64,000 nucleotides of DNA from Roseburia sp. AM59-24XD (GTDB lineage: Bacteria; Bacillota; Clostridia; Lachnospirales; Lachnospiraceae), in the NCBI RefSeq assembly GCF_003478445.1, contig NZ_QUET01000007.1:1-64000 (forward strand), given 5' to 3'. The notes under the pieces were generated by a model. That model was not told the origin of the DNA. It did no database searches and saw only the letters and a list, made by a program, of their open reading frames with translations. A program made the translations under genes and the position numbers. Position 1 is the first letter of the stretch; each line of letters opens with the position of its first letter. Of this stretch, positions 26,682 through 35,726 are shown one piece after another.

Positions 26682-27173
26682 TTAAAAGCGAAACGGTGGA
26701 AAGAAAAAGCCGGGGCTGCGTGATCCGGAATGTCGAAGGTGTGGTCCGGGCTCCGTTCTGTGAGATTCGCAAGGGCGAGGGCTTGGATCCGGTTCAAGTC
26801 TCGGACGGGGTGGTGCAGGAGGCTTTGGTTCCGGCTTTGGAGGGACACAGCCGCACGGGTGTGGAGGCATAGGAGGTCTTGGCCCCGATTTTGGCTCCGG
26901 TTCAGATTTCGGACAGGGTGGTGCTGGAGGTTTTGGAGGGACACAGCCATTCGGACAGGGCGGCTTTGGCGGCGGGCAGAATGGACAGCACGGGAAGCAT
27001 GGTGGCGGACACGGCTTTGGCCTGGAAGGCTTTGGCTTCGGTTTGTGTCCATGAGCACAGAGCGCATCCAGAACAGAATTAACCTCATCAACGCAGTGCT
27101 TCATATGGAGGACTTTACGGTTAAGCCGGTAGTTGCACTGCATTTTGCGTGCGATCATATTTTGGATAGACAT
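26682..27173 (-). CDS. Unknown proline- and cysteine-rich protein
   Basis: 163 residues, no family recognised. The first 45 residues are an ordinary helical region (MSIQNMIARKMQCNYRLNRK, then HCVDEVNSVLDALC). The rest is very rich in Pro, Cys and charged residues, starting with a Cys/Pro cluster (PCPPPCFPCCPFCPPP) and then two related blocks each holding GCVPPKP. I count 14 Cys in total. It could be a surface, metal-binding or modified peptide-like protein. Support for this strand: AAGGAGG six bases before ATG 27173. The opposite strand gives a Gly-rich frame with no start codon. No signal peptide is seen. The C-terminal 30 residues differ in style and could be out of frame. Confidence 0.6.
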   Translation of the reverse strand: MSIQNMIARKMQCNYRLNRKVLHMKHCVDEVNSVLDALCAHGHKPKPKPSRPKPCPPPCFPCCPFCPPPKPPCPNGCVPPKPPAPPCPKSEPEPKSGPRPPMPPHPCGCVPPKPEPKPPAPPRPRLEPDPSPRPCESHRTEPGPHLRHSGSRSPGFFFPPFRF

Positions 27174-27262
27174 AAGAGCCTCCTTGAACCGGAACATTCT
27201 TATCACTCATGATATGACGTTTTGGACCAAAGGTGCCTGTTTAAATAATTTTTCGAGGTCTG

Positions 27263-27290
27263 TAAAGTTTCGGACGTAATCAGCCGATAA
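27263..27290 (+). promoter_or_regulatory. Sigma-28 (FliA/SigD) flagellar-type promoter
   Basis: TAAAGTTT at 27263-27270 and GCCGATAA at 27283-27290 match the sigma-28 consensus at all 16 positions, with a 12-base spacer (11 usual in E. coli; TAAA-N16-GCCGATAA in SigD terms). It points at the gene starting at 27349. Confidence 0.85.
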
Positions 27291-27348
27291 GAATAATAAC
27301 AGAAGATGCAGTAAATTATGTTCGCAAAGGAAAAGGAGGTTCGGGAAC

Positions 27349-27978
27349 ATGAGTATATCATCAATCAACGGAGTTGGCGCATACAGCGCAGTGACTGCTG
27401 CAGAGACAGAGAGCAAGGCGGCAAAGGCGGCAGAGACAACCGACAAGCAGGTCAAGGAGGACGCTGCAGTATTTGAGAAGAGTCAGGATACCAAGAAGGA
27501 CAGTGCTAATCAGATTTATAATAGAGACAACGTGATCGCAAAGCTGAAAGCAGATCAGCAGACACGTCTGGACAGCATGAACAGTCTGGTACAGAAGCTT
27601 TTAGGAAAGCAGGCAGAGAAGTTTAATCTGGCAACAGGAACCAATCTGGCAGCAACCTTCCGTGAGATCGCAGGAAAGGTTGACCAGCAGACGATTGACG
27701 ATGCGAAGGCATCCATCGCAGAGGACGGTTACTGGGGCGTTGAGCAGACATCAGACCGTATGGTCAGCATGGCAATCGCTCTTTCCGGTGGAGATACCAG
27801 CAAGGCAGATCTTATGATGGAGTCTCTTGAGAAGGGTTATAAGCAGGCAACAAAGGCATGGGGTGAGGATCTTCCGAAGATTTGTCAGGATACCGTGGAC
27901 GCAGCCAAAAAGAAAATGGAAGACTGGAAAAACGGTGTCACAACAGCAGAGGATTATTCCAAGTATCTGAATGAGTAA
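27349..27978 (+). CDS. Unknown protein, probable member of the sigma-28 (flagellar/chemotaxis) regulon
   Basis: 209 residues with no signal peptide or membrane segment. The N-terminus (MSISSINGVGAYSAVTAAET) is polar, Ser/Ala-rich and disordered-looking, like substrates of flagellar type III export. Residues about 60-205 are helical with a conserved-looking core (EDGYWGVEQTSDRMVSMAIA, then KGYKQATKAWGEDLP) that may belong to DUF5610; I hold that loosely. It has AAGGAGG, a perfect sigma-28 promoter and a terminator of its own, so it is a one-gene unit. A secreted or motility-linked role is inferred from the promoter. Confidence 0.75.
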   Translation: MSISSINGVGAYSAVTAAETESKAAKAAETTDKQVKEDAAVFEKSQDTKKDSANQIYNRDNVIAKLKADQQTRLDSMNSLVQKLLGKQAEKFNLATGTNLAATFREIAGKVDQQTIDDAKASIAEDGYWGVEQTSDRMVSMAIALSGGDTSKADLMMESLEKGYKQATKAWGEDLPKICQDTVDAAKKKMEDWKNGVTTAEDYSKYLNE

Positions 27979-28044
27979 TTTTAGAATAATGTGGCACTGC
28001 TGCTGAGAAGAAAGCGGCAGCTGCCGGACAGAAGTTACATAGAA

Positions 28045-28090
28045 AAGACCGGGACATTGCGGATCATATGCGGTGTCCCGGTCTTGTTCA
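28045..28090. terminator. Bidirectional terminator between convergent genes
   Basis: A perfect 12-bp stem (AAGACCGGGACA with TGTCCCGGTCTT) lies between the sigma-28 gene and the end of ispE. The T-rich tail is better on the minus strand. Confidence 0.7.
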
Positions 28091-28114
28091 TCGTGTATAG
28101 AAAACTGCCCATTT

Positions 28115-28995
28115 TTATTCCGGTAAACGTGTGCGGCACAGGAGAACATCGTAGTCCTGATACTGCTCCTTTGCCTTCTTTAATGCCATGCGGGCGAGGA
28201 TCTCATCCTGATAAAGTCCGTATGTGGTAGGACCGCTGCCGCTCATCAGAGAACCAATCGCACCGTTGTCGGAAAGGAAACGTTTCAATTCTGCAAGAAT
28301 CGGATATTCCGGGATCGTGACTGTCTCAAGTACATTGGAAAGTCCTCTTGCCAGTGTGGCATCGTCGTGACGGCGGATGCAGTCGATCAGGTGCTCCGTG
28401 TCCGGATGGGACGTAATCTCGTCCAGCTTTAGATGCGTGTAGACGTAGCCGGTACTCACAGAAATGTCCGGCTTGATCAGAAGCACCCACAGAGGGGAAA
28501 GATCCGGAAGTCTGGTCAGGATCTCGCCGATGCCCTCGGAGAGCATTGTTCCTTTCTGGAGACAAAACGGAACATCCGCACCAAGCGTTACACCGAGGTC
28601 ACAGAGCTGTCCGAGCGTCAGACCGAGACCACACAGCTCGTTGATGCCGATCAGCGCAGCGGCACAGTCTGAGCTGCCCCCGGCAAGACCGGCTGCGGCA
28701 GGAATATTTTTTTCCAGATAAATATCAATACCATCCGTGATATGACAGCGCTCCTGCAGAAGCTCGCTGCTTTCCAGACAAGATTCTTCTCCGGAGGGAT
28801 ATGATCCGGCAGCTCCCGGTTCATGGAAAAATAAATGCCGGGCTCGGCAGTCTTCTTGATCGTTAGCTCATCGTACAGGTCGATCGTCTGCATCAGCATG
28901 CGAAGGTCGTGATAGCCGTTCTCACGTCGCCCGGTCACATCGAGCGACAGATTGATCTTGGCAGGTGCCTTTATGGTAATCGTATCGTTTGTCAT
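28115..28995 (-). CDS. ispE: 4-diphosphocytidyl-2-C-methyl-D-erythritol kinase, frameshifted
   Basis: GHMP kinase of the MEP isoprenoid pathway. The N-terminal part begins MTNDTITIKAPAKINLSLDV and reads to PPEKNLVWKAA. The C-terminal part has the typical end with SLMSGSGPTTYGLY. The break is at about 28765: GCGAGCTT read as GCGGAGCTT restores AAELLQERCHITDGID, then the ATP loop AAAGLAGGSSD. One G on the coding strand is missing. ATG 28995 has AAAGGGGAG upstream. The pathway is essential in such bacteria, so sequence error is likelier than decay. Confidence 0.9.
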
Positions 28996-29040
28996 CAGAA
29001 ACACTCCCCTTTCCGGCAATGCCACGTTGTATTTGGCAAA

Positions 29041-29062
29041 GCCATGCGCAAGTGAACAAGCT
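29041..29062. repeat. Dispersed intergenic element, copy B
   Basis: Same element as 22148-22172 with one substitution (C for T at the seventh base). It lies between divergent ispE and vanY genes; 28996-29283 has no other feature than the promoter at 29194. Confidence 0.5.
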
Positions 29063-29193
29063 CCCCGGCGCTTCGAATTCATGATAAACAATTATAGTCA
29101 GTATAGCAGGAAATTCCTGAAAACTCAAATATTTCAGAGGAAGCGTCTTCATAAAAAATTAAGTAATTTTCGTTCTATATCCGGCAGAATCCC

Positions 29194-29222
29194 TTGAAAA
29201 TGAAAACAGGATATGGGATAAT
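29194..29222 (+). promoter_or_regulatory. Sigma-A promoter for the VanY-like gene
   Basis: TTGAAA at 29194-29199 and GATAAT at 29217-29222 with a 17-base spacer, 61 bases before the start. Confidence 0.6.
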
Positions 29223-29283
29223 AATTTGCAAAACAGAGTTTTTATGTAGTTTTTTGTGCGAAAGAAAATGGGGGATAATACAA

Positions 29284-30455
29284 ATGAAACGCGCAGTTGT
29301 TGTGTTGATTGTTTTAGTGGCTGTTTTTGCGGGCTTATTATCGCATCAGCTGGGGAATATAAAGGCGGGGTCTGAGAGTGCGGCAGACACCTCTGACACC
29401 GGATATGAATATTATACCGGAGACGATGAGAAAGATGAGGACTCCGGTGTGAAGAAGACCAAGAAAAAGAGTCCGCTGATCAAGGTGGACACGAAAGAGG
29501 ACAGCATCACTGTTCTGGTAAACCGCGAGTATCGCATGAGTGCGGATTATATTCCGGCTGATCTTGTGGTGCCAAACGTACGGTTTAGTTTTTATGGTAC
29601 CTTTGAGAAGAGCTATGTGCGCAAGGTGACAGCGGGTGCGCTGGAGAAGCTGTTTGCGGCAGCCGAGCGGGATGGCGTGATCTTAAAGGCTGTGTCCGGG
29701 TATCGTTCCTATGCGAGACAGAAGGAGATTTACGACCGGAATGTGAGCAGCCGCGGTAAGTCAGCGACCGATCTTGTGTCCGCAAAGCCGGGCAGCAGTG
29801 AGCATCAGACGGGACTGACTATTGATGTGTCCAGCGAGGCGGTGGATTGCGCGCTGGAGGAAAGCTTTGGAGATACCTCTGATGGCAAATGGCTTGCGAA
29901 AAACTGCCATAATTACGGATTTATCATTCGATATCCTAAGGATAAGACGAAGATCACCGGATATTCCTATGAACCATGGCATATCCGTTATGTCGGCAGG
30001 AGCTGGCGACATATCTTTACAAGAAGGATCTGACGCTGGAGGAATATTATAAAACAACCACTGTGGATCAGCAGATCAAGGAGCCGGAGGGCAAGATACG
30101 AGATGTGCCTGATGATGACAAGAATGAGCCGGTAATGACAGCGGCTCCGACGCCGAAGCCGAACCGAAAGGTGGGCAGAGTAAAGCCTGTTATTACTCCG
30201 TCCGCAGCTCCGACTGCGACAAAGAAGCCGGAGGCAACGAAGAAGCCAAAGGCAACCAAGAAACCAAAGGCAACGAAAAAGCCGGAGGAGAAACCGAAAG
30301 CAACGAAGAAACCCGTTGCCAAGCCGACAAAGAAACCGTCCGTACAGACACCGACGACAGATCCGGCAGAGAGTACTGTGGCGCCGGCTGTCCCGGATCC
30401 GGGACAGGGCGGTCAGGAGACGACCGAGGAGAATACGGTGCCTCAGACAGAGTAA
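29284..30455 (+). CDS. VanY-type D-alanyl-D-alanine carboxypeptidase with Lys-Pro repeat tail, frameshifted
   Basis: Peptidoglycan carboxypeptidase acting outside the cell. It has an N-terminal membrane anchor (VVVLIVLVAVFAGLLSHQL), an acidic linker and a peptidase M15B domain with SGYRSYARQ, the zinc motif SSEHQTGLTID and EPWHIRYVG. The frame breaks at about 30000: GGCAGGAGCTG read as GGCAGGGAGCTG gives YVGRELATYLYKKDLTLEEY and joins a disordered tail with repeated ATKKPK units (about 30220-30345) ending at 30455. The tail is cationic and may bind wall polymers or teichoic acid. ATG 29284 is chosen because upstream starts overlap the promoter. Not evidence for vancomycin resistance alone. 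Confidence 0.85.
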
Positions 30456-30508
30456 TGAGGCAGCTTATAAGGCAGGAATAAGCATCATCATAAGAATGGG
30501 AGAACACA

Positions 30509-31237
30509 ATGAGAACAATCATAATCGTAATTTACCTGATATTGTATTATATTTTTAGTATACCGGCATGGTTCGTTGGCTGGATCATCGGCAAGATCAA
30601 TCCGGATATGAAGCCACGGTATGCGCAGACCCTGATCCGCAGGGCATTTAAGGATATTTTGTTTATTGCCGGCGTGAAGGTGACGGTCAAGGGACAGGAA
30701 AATGTGCTGCAGGGTGAGTCGGCAATGTATGTCTTCAATCACCGGAGTTATTTCGATATTCTGGTAGGTTATACAACCGGACCAATGCCAATGGCGTTTG
30801 TGTCCAAGGATGATCTTGCGCATGTTCCGCTGATCACCCGCTGGATGAAGGCAATGAAATGTCTTTTCCTGGATCGCAATGATCTCAAAAAGGGGCTTCA
30901 GACGATACTGGAAGGAATCGAGCTTTTGAAATCCGGACATTCTGTATTTATTGCTCCGGAGGGAACGAGAAATCACGGCGATGAGCTTCTGGAGTTTCAT
31001 CAGGCAAGCTTTAAGCTGGCGGAAAAGTCGCATCGTCCGATCGTTCCGGTGGCGCTGAACAATACCGATGAAGCATTTGAAAATCATTTCCCGTGGATTC
31101 ACAGCACACACGTTATTGTTGAGTATTGCAAACCGATCTATATGGATGATCTGGAGAAGACCGAGAAGAAGCATGTTGCAGAGAAGGTTCGTGAAATTAT
31201 CGGCGAAAAGGTCAAGAAAAATGCGGCAGAGTTGTAG
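30509..31237 (+). CDS. plsC: 1-acyl-sn-glycerol-3-phosphate acyltransferase
   Basis: 242 residues. It makes phosphatidic acid by acylating lysophosphatidic acid at the membrane. A membrane segment near the N-terminus (IVIYLILYYIFSIPAWFVGW) precedes the catalytic motif NHRSYFD, then FLDRNDLKKG, the substrate motif EGTRNHGDELLEFHQASFKL and IVPVALNNTD. GGGAG is upstream. Next in line, 72 bases later, is a small membrane protein gene, possibly cotranscribed. Confidence 0.93.
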   Translation: MRTIIIVIYLILYYIFSIPAWFVGWIIGKINPDMKPRYAQTLIRRAFKDILFIAGVKVTVKGQENVLQGESAMYVFNHRSYFDILVGYTTGPMPMAFVSKDDLAHVPLITRWMKAMKCLFLDRNDLKKGLQTILEGIELLKSGHSVFIAPEGTRNHGDELLEFHQASFKLAEKSHRPIVPVALNNTDEAFENHFPWIHSTHVIVEYCKPIYMDDLEKTEKKHVAEKVREIIGEKVKKNAAEL

Positions 31238-31309
31238 ATGGGTATTTTCAACGGGACGAAAATGTGGTATTCTTAAGAACAGTTTGAAGAAAGGTTTGGT
31301 TGAAGAATT

Positions 31310-31840
31310 ATGAACGAATGGATGATGTTCATGCCGTTATTTGCAGTAAAGGCATGGGTAGTTGTTACGATTATTGTTATTATTGCACTTGTTGCAGGTC
31401 TTGTTGCACTCAGCATCTATGGTAAGAAGCTGCAGAACCGCCAGGAGGAGTCACAGAAGCAGCTTCAGGCAGCAGCACAGAATGCATCATTTCTTGTTAT
31501 TGACAAGAAGAAAATGAAATTAAAGGATTCGGGGCTTCCACAGCTTGTGATCGACCAGACGCCAAAGCGTTTCCGTGGTCAGAAGGTGCCGATCGTAAAG
31601 GCAAAGATCGGAAATCAGATTATGTCATTAATGTGTGATGAGAAGATTTTTGAGCAGATTCCGGTGAAGAAGTCTGTAAAGGCAAAGGTAAGCGGTATCT
31701 ATATCCTTGAGGTCAAGGGATTGCGTACCAATCTTGAGACACCGACAGGAAAGCGTTCCTTCCGCTCGCGGATGCAGGATAAGCTGACCGGCATGCAGGC
31801 GAAGGCAAAGGCTGCCGCTGAGAAGACGGATAAGAAGTAA
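31310..31840 (+). CDS. Unknown single-pass membrane protein
   Basis: 176 residues, not recognised. One N-terminal membrane segment (VVVTIIVIIALVAGLVALSI) is followed by a polar helix rich in Gln and a soluble domain (ASFLVIDKKKMKLKDSGLP, then VPIVKAKIGNQIMSLMCD) that looks beta-rich, and a basic C-terminal helix. Orientation with the tail in the cytosol is likely from the basic residues after the segment. Placed after plsC and followed by a strong terminator, so the pair may work together in the envelope. Confidence 0.7.
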   Translation: MNEWMMFMPLFAVKAWVVVTIIVIIALVAGLVALSIYGKKLQNRQEESQKQLQAAAQNASFLVIDKKKMKLKDSGLPQLVIDQTPKRFRGQKVPIVKAKIGNQIMSLMCDEKIFEQIPVKKSVKAKVSGIYILEVKGLRTNLETPTGKRSFRSRMQDKLTGMQAKAKAAAEKTDKK

Positions 31841-31886
31841 GAGGCTGATCCCGGTATAGGAAAATGTTCGTAATATAATGCTAATT

Positions 31887-31914
31887 AAGGGCAAAACGTT
31901 GGTTTTGCCCTTTT
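31887..31914 (+). terminator. Terminator after the plsC unit
   Basis: AAGGGCAAAAC, short loop, GTTTTGCCC and TTTT. It lies between convergent genes. Confidence 0.85.
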
Positions 31915-31941
31915 GTGCTTCAAATTGCAAGATCTCCGGTA

Positions 31942-32367
31942 TTATTGTACCAGAATGGACATCGTGCATTCGCTGACCGGGCTGCCGTTCATGTTCAGGG
32001 AGTAGCTCAGCTCCACGCGGATCTCGTTATCGTTTTCGATCATTTCCAGATGGGTCGTGTCAATGCTCAGAGGCAGGGCACCGATCGGTGTCTGATAAAG
32101 GGTGTTGTGGGAGATGCCCGGTGAAAAATGCATTTTCATCGGTGTGTCCCCTTTTTTGGTCAGAACCACATTATTGGCATCGAGCTTAAGCATACATGGC
32201 ACCGCGATTGGAGGTACATCGTCCTCAAGCTCAGGATATTCCTCATAGCGTATAATATGCTTGCCCCGGAAATAAGCATATTTGCCGGGCTGCTTTGTCT
32301 CGATGGTATTTTCATCCTCGTCGGTCAGATGGCGGCCGGTAATGGAGATCAGTACATTTTCTTTCAT
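31942..32367 (-). CDS. DUF1934 (YwiB-like) protein
   Basis: 141 residues with the beta-barrel pattern of the DUF1934/calycin-like family (MKENVLISITGRHLTDED, YAYFRGKHIIRYEE, MHFSPGISHNTLYQTPIG, then RVELSYSLNMNGSPVSEC). Function is unknown; B. subtilis YwiB is the reference member. A single gene on the minus strand, downstream of spoIIR and separated from it by 165 bases with no feature I can support. Confidence 0.85.
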   Translation of the reverse strand: MKENVLISITGRHLTDEDENTIETKQPGKYAYFRGKHIIRYEEYPELEDDVPPIAVPCMLKLDANNVVLTKKGDTPMKMHFSPGISHNTLYQTPIGALPLSIDTTHLEMIENDNEIRVELSYSLNMNGSPVSECTMSILVQ

Positions 32368-32532
32368 GACAATCCTCGTTTCTGTATTTGGGTTACCCCT
32401 ATTGTACGGGAAGATACATGGAATGTCCAGTGCAGTTCGGAAGGGGATGTTCGATCCGGTGATGGAGCTGTTGCAAGCTGATCATAGAGAGAAAACATCC
32501 CCTAAAATGTACTCTGTGATTCCGTCGAACAA

Positions 32533-33300
32533 TCAGCGAAGCTTGTCAGTGATCCAGTCGCAGGCGGCAGAATGTATTTCAAGAGACTCGTATTCCTCCT
32601 GTGAAAGAGAATCCTGAAGCTTTTCCTTGGAGTCGTCAGGGACAACAGCGTGGGTCTCATCGACAAAGCACAGGCTTGGGAACAGGACGCACCACCAGTT
32701 GTGACCGGCTGCGGAGCCGATCCGGACACAGAGTGCTTCATAATTGCCGGCAGGAAAACGCAGATCGCCATAATCCTTCACCGGAAAATATTGATTGCCG
32801 AGAGTGACTTTGACCGGGTAGCCATAGCCCGCTCCGGCGACTGTTTCCTGTGCTTTCTGTTGGATCTTCGGGATCCGGGTGATGATCTGGCGGCGGGCAT
32901 CCCGGACGGAGGCCGTTTCGGACAGACTGCTCTGCAGGTTTTTGATAATGGAATCACGTACCTTCAGCTTGAGTGCCTGATCCTCGGCTGTGTCGCTGTT
33001 TGCGATGACATGAAGGCGGATGACCCGGGAGGCAATACCCTGCTGGATCGTTTCTGCAGATTCCTGCCGGTATAGAACCGAGGTGTTTGCGTGGTCGGCG
33101 GTTGATGTAAGTGTGGTCATAGTCCCGGACAGTGAAGTTTCAAAATGCAGAATGCGCAGTCCCAGCAGAAGAAGGGTAAACGCCATGGCATACAGGAAAA
33201 CTAAAATCAGCATTTTTGGTGATAATATGGTTGGAAGCTGTTCCAGAAGGACCCAGCGCACTTTCTTTGTGTTTTTGTTCTTGTCTGATATACGATACAT
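32533..33300 (-). CDS. spoIIR: Stage II sporulation protein R
   Basis: 255 residues. A forespore-made secreted signal that triggers processing of pro-sigma-E in the mother cell. One N-terminal membrane segment (MLILVFLYAMAFTLLLLGLR) is followed by the family pattern VIRLHVIANSDTAEDQALKL, RDSIIKNLQ, YPVKVTLGNQYFPVKDYGDL, and FPAGNYEALCVRIGSAAGHN with NWWCVLFPSLCFVD. ATG 33300 follows GAAAGGA; the ATG at 33333 has no ribosome site. It says the host lineage has endospore genes; whether it sporulates cannot be said. Confidence 0.92.
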   Translation of the reverse strand: MYRISDKNKNTKKVRWVLLEQLPTILSPKMLILVFLYAMAFTLLLLGLRILHFETSLSGTMTTLTSTADHANTSVLYRQESAETIQQGIASRVIRLHVIANSDTAEDQALKLKVRDSIIKNLQSSLSETASVRDARRQIITRIPKIQQKAQETVAGAGYGYPVKVTLGNQYFPVKDYGDLRFPAGNYEALCVRIGSAAGHNWWCVLFPSLCFVDETHAVVPDDSKEKLQDSLSQEEYESLEIHSAACDWITDKLR

Positions 33301-33493
33301 AATAAAATCCTTTCGCTTTTTATTTGTCGACATGAAGATTTTTGCCGGATTGCCGAAAAATATACACGGGAATCGAAAAGATGTCGAAATACCATTTACG
33401 AGAATCTTATGAATTTATGAAAACCACCTGATAATGATGCATTTTAGAAAAAAATATGCTATGATAACCACATTAGAAAGGCGTGATAAAAGT

Positions 33494-35715
33494 ATGAATT
33501 ATTCAGAAAGAGGCAGAGCAGCAAACGGCTCTGCAGGGAGAAGCAAAACTTCATATGGTACAGGGCGTGCAGCCTCCCGCGGAACGGGACACGGCACAGC
33601 TTCCTACGGTACAGGCAGAGGTTCTGCTTCTTATGGCACGGGTTCCGGAAGAAGCGCATCCGGTTCCGTCGGAAAGAGACCGGCAGCGGCGGCATCGTCA
33701 GGAAAGACCGGAAAGACAAAGCGCAAGAAGAAGCATCCAAGCTTCGCTTGTTTTTTAAGATACTTTTTTTGTTGATCCTGTTAGCAATTCTGGCGGTGGT
33801 GGCACTGTTTTATTTCAAATACGGCAACACACTGCTCAAGTGGCAGGCAGAGGCGAAGAAGATGATCGCTGCCTCTTCCGAGGATACCTTTAAATCCTCC
33901 GAGGCAAGTTTTATTTATGATTCCAATGGCAAGGTTCTGGCAAAACTCAAAGGTGATCATGATTCCTACTACCTGACCTTCGACAAGATTCCACAGTATG
34001 TAAAGGATGCATTTGTCGTAACGGAGGATCGTGATTTCTATAAGCATGCCGGTTACGATCCGAAGGCACTGGTCAGCGCAGGTATCACCCTGTTTATGAA
34101 CAAGCTCAGGGGACAGGATGCGACGCGTGGTGCAAGTACGATTACCCAGCAGCTGGCCCGTAATATTTTTACGGACTATCTGCCGTACACGGATAAGTCA
34201 TATTCCCGTAAGGTCAAGGAGATCTTCGTTGCCACGGAGATGGAGAAGAAGTACTCCAAGGATCAGATTCTGGAATTTTATATCAACAATGTATTCTTCG
34301 CAAATGGCTATTACGGAATTGAGGCAGCGAGCCGCGGCTACTTTAGTAAGTCGGCGTCAGAGCTGAGTCTGGCTGAAGTGGCATTTGTCTGCTCGATCCC
34401 AAACCGTCCGCAGAGCTACGATCCGCTGGAGCATTTTGACAATACGATCAAGAGAAAGAACCGTATTCTGGATCAGATGTTGTCCCAGAAGTTTATCTCC
34501 TCTGCGGAATACAGCGATGCGTATTATTCGGATATCGTGATGAATCCGGCGAAGGAGATCAAGAATCAGAATTATCTGACGACCTATGCGGTAAGCTGTG
34601 CTACCAAGGCATTGATGCAGAAGCAGGGCTTTGAATTCCGGTATGAGTTTTCTTCAGATGCGGATCGGAGCAGCTATGATGCAGAGTATAAGGACATGTA
34701 CGAGGAATGCTACAAGTTACTGCATACGGCAGGATATAATATTTATACGACACTGAATAAGAAGATACAGGCGAAGTTGCAGAAGGCGGTCAATGAACAG
34801 CTTTCTTCCTTCACGGAGAAGAAAAAGGGTGTTTATGCCATGCAGGGAGCGGCAACCTGTATCAACAATAAGACCGGTAAGGTTGTGGCGATCGTTGGCG
34901 GACGTAAGCAGAAATCGACGACCGGGTATACGATCAACCGTGGTTTCCAGAGCTATCGCCAGCCGGGAAGCTGCTTCAAGCCGATTGCGGTATATACACC
35001 GGCGCTGGAGCGTGGTTATACCGCCAACAGTATTGTGGATGACACCTATTTCAAGGATGGTCCGCGAAATGCGGATGGACGTTATCTCGGCAAGATTCCG
35101 CTTCGCACAGCGGTTGAGAAGTCCAAGAACGTTGTCGCATGGCGCTTATTTCAGGAGATGACACCGGCGGTAGGCCTCAGCTATGTCAAGAAGATGAATT
35201 TCTCCAAGATCGTTGACAGTGACTATGTGCCTGCGGCATCCCTTGGTGGACTGACCAATGGAGCAAGCACCGTAGAGATGGCATCTGCCTATGCGACACT
35301 TGCCAACAACGGAAAGTTCCGCAATCCAACCTGTATCAAGAAGATTACAGATTACGACGGCAATGTGATCGTCAATATGAATAAGCTCACAAAGCAGAAG
35401 CAGGTTTACAAGCCGGAGGCAGCGGAAGCGATGACGGATATCCTCAAGGGTGTTCTGGTGCGCGGTACCGCAGCCGGCAAGCAGCTCAGCAATATGGCAT
35501 GCGCCGGTAAGACCGGAACGACCAGTGATAAGAAGGATGGCTGGTTCTGTGGTTATACACCGTATTATTCGACCGCGGTATGGGTTGGCTACGATAATCC
35601 GAGAGCGGTAAGTAATCTGTACGGAAGCACATATCCGCTTTACATCTGGCATGAGTTTATGGGAGAATTGCATAGCGGTATGGAATATGCGGACTTCGTA
35701 TATGATAGACAGTAA
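33494..35715 (+). CDS. Class A penicillin-binding protein (PBP1A), frameshifted in the cytoplasmic tail
   Basis: Bifunctional peptidoglycan transglycosylase/transpeptidase. The N-terminal 80 residues are a Gly/Ser/Arg/Lys-rich cytoplasmic tail with SYGTGR-type repeats. The frame breaks at 33733/33734: AAG|CATCC read as AAGGCATCC gives RKKKASKLRLFFKILFL and leads into the membrane segment. Then follow the transglycosylase domain (VTEDRDFYKHAG, GASTITQQLARN) and the transpeptidase domain with the Ser motif RQPGSCFKP and the KTG motif (CAGKTGTTSD). ATG 33494 has GAAAGGCG upstream. The signal peptidase gene begins 11 bases after the stop. Confidence 0.9.
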
Positions 35716-35726
35716 CAGCAGCACAG

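Noticed and set aside
26760..27056. Glycine-rich plus-strand frame (QGGAGGFGG-type repeats)
   Set aside because: No start codon follows the upstream stop in that frame and no ribosome site exists, while the minus-strand frame has AAGGAGG and an ordinary N-terminus.
30220..30345. DNA tandem repeat as a separate feature
   Set aside because: It is explained by repeated ATKKPK codons in the tail of the VanY-like protein.
29284..30455. VanY as a vancomycin-resistance determinant
   Set aside because: It lies in chromosomal housekeeping context without van ligase or dipeptidase genes; such carboxypeptidases are common in Lachnospiraceae.
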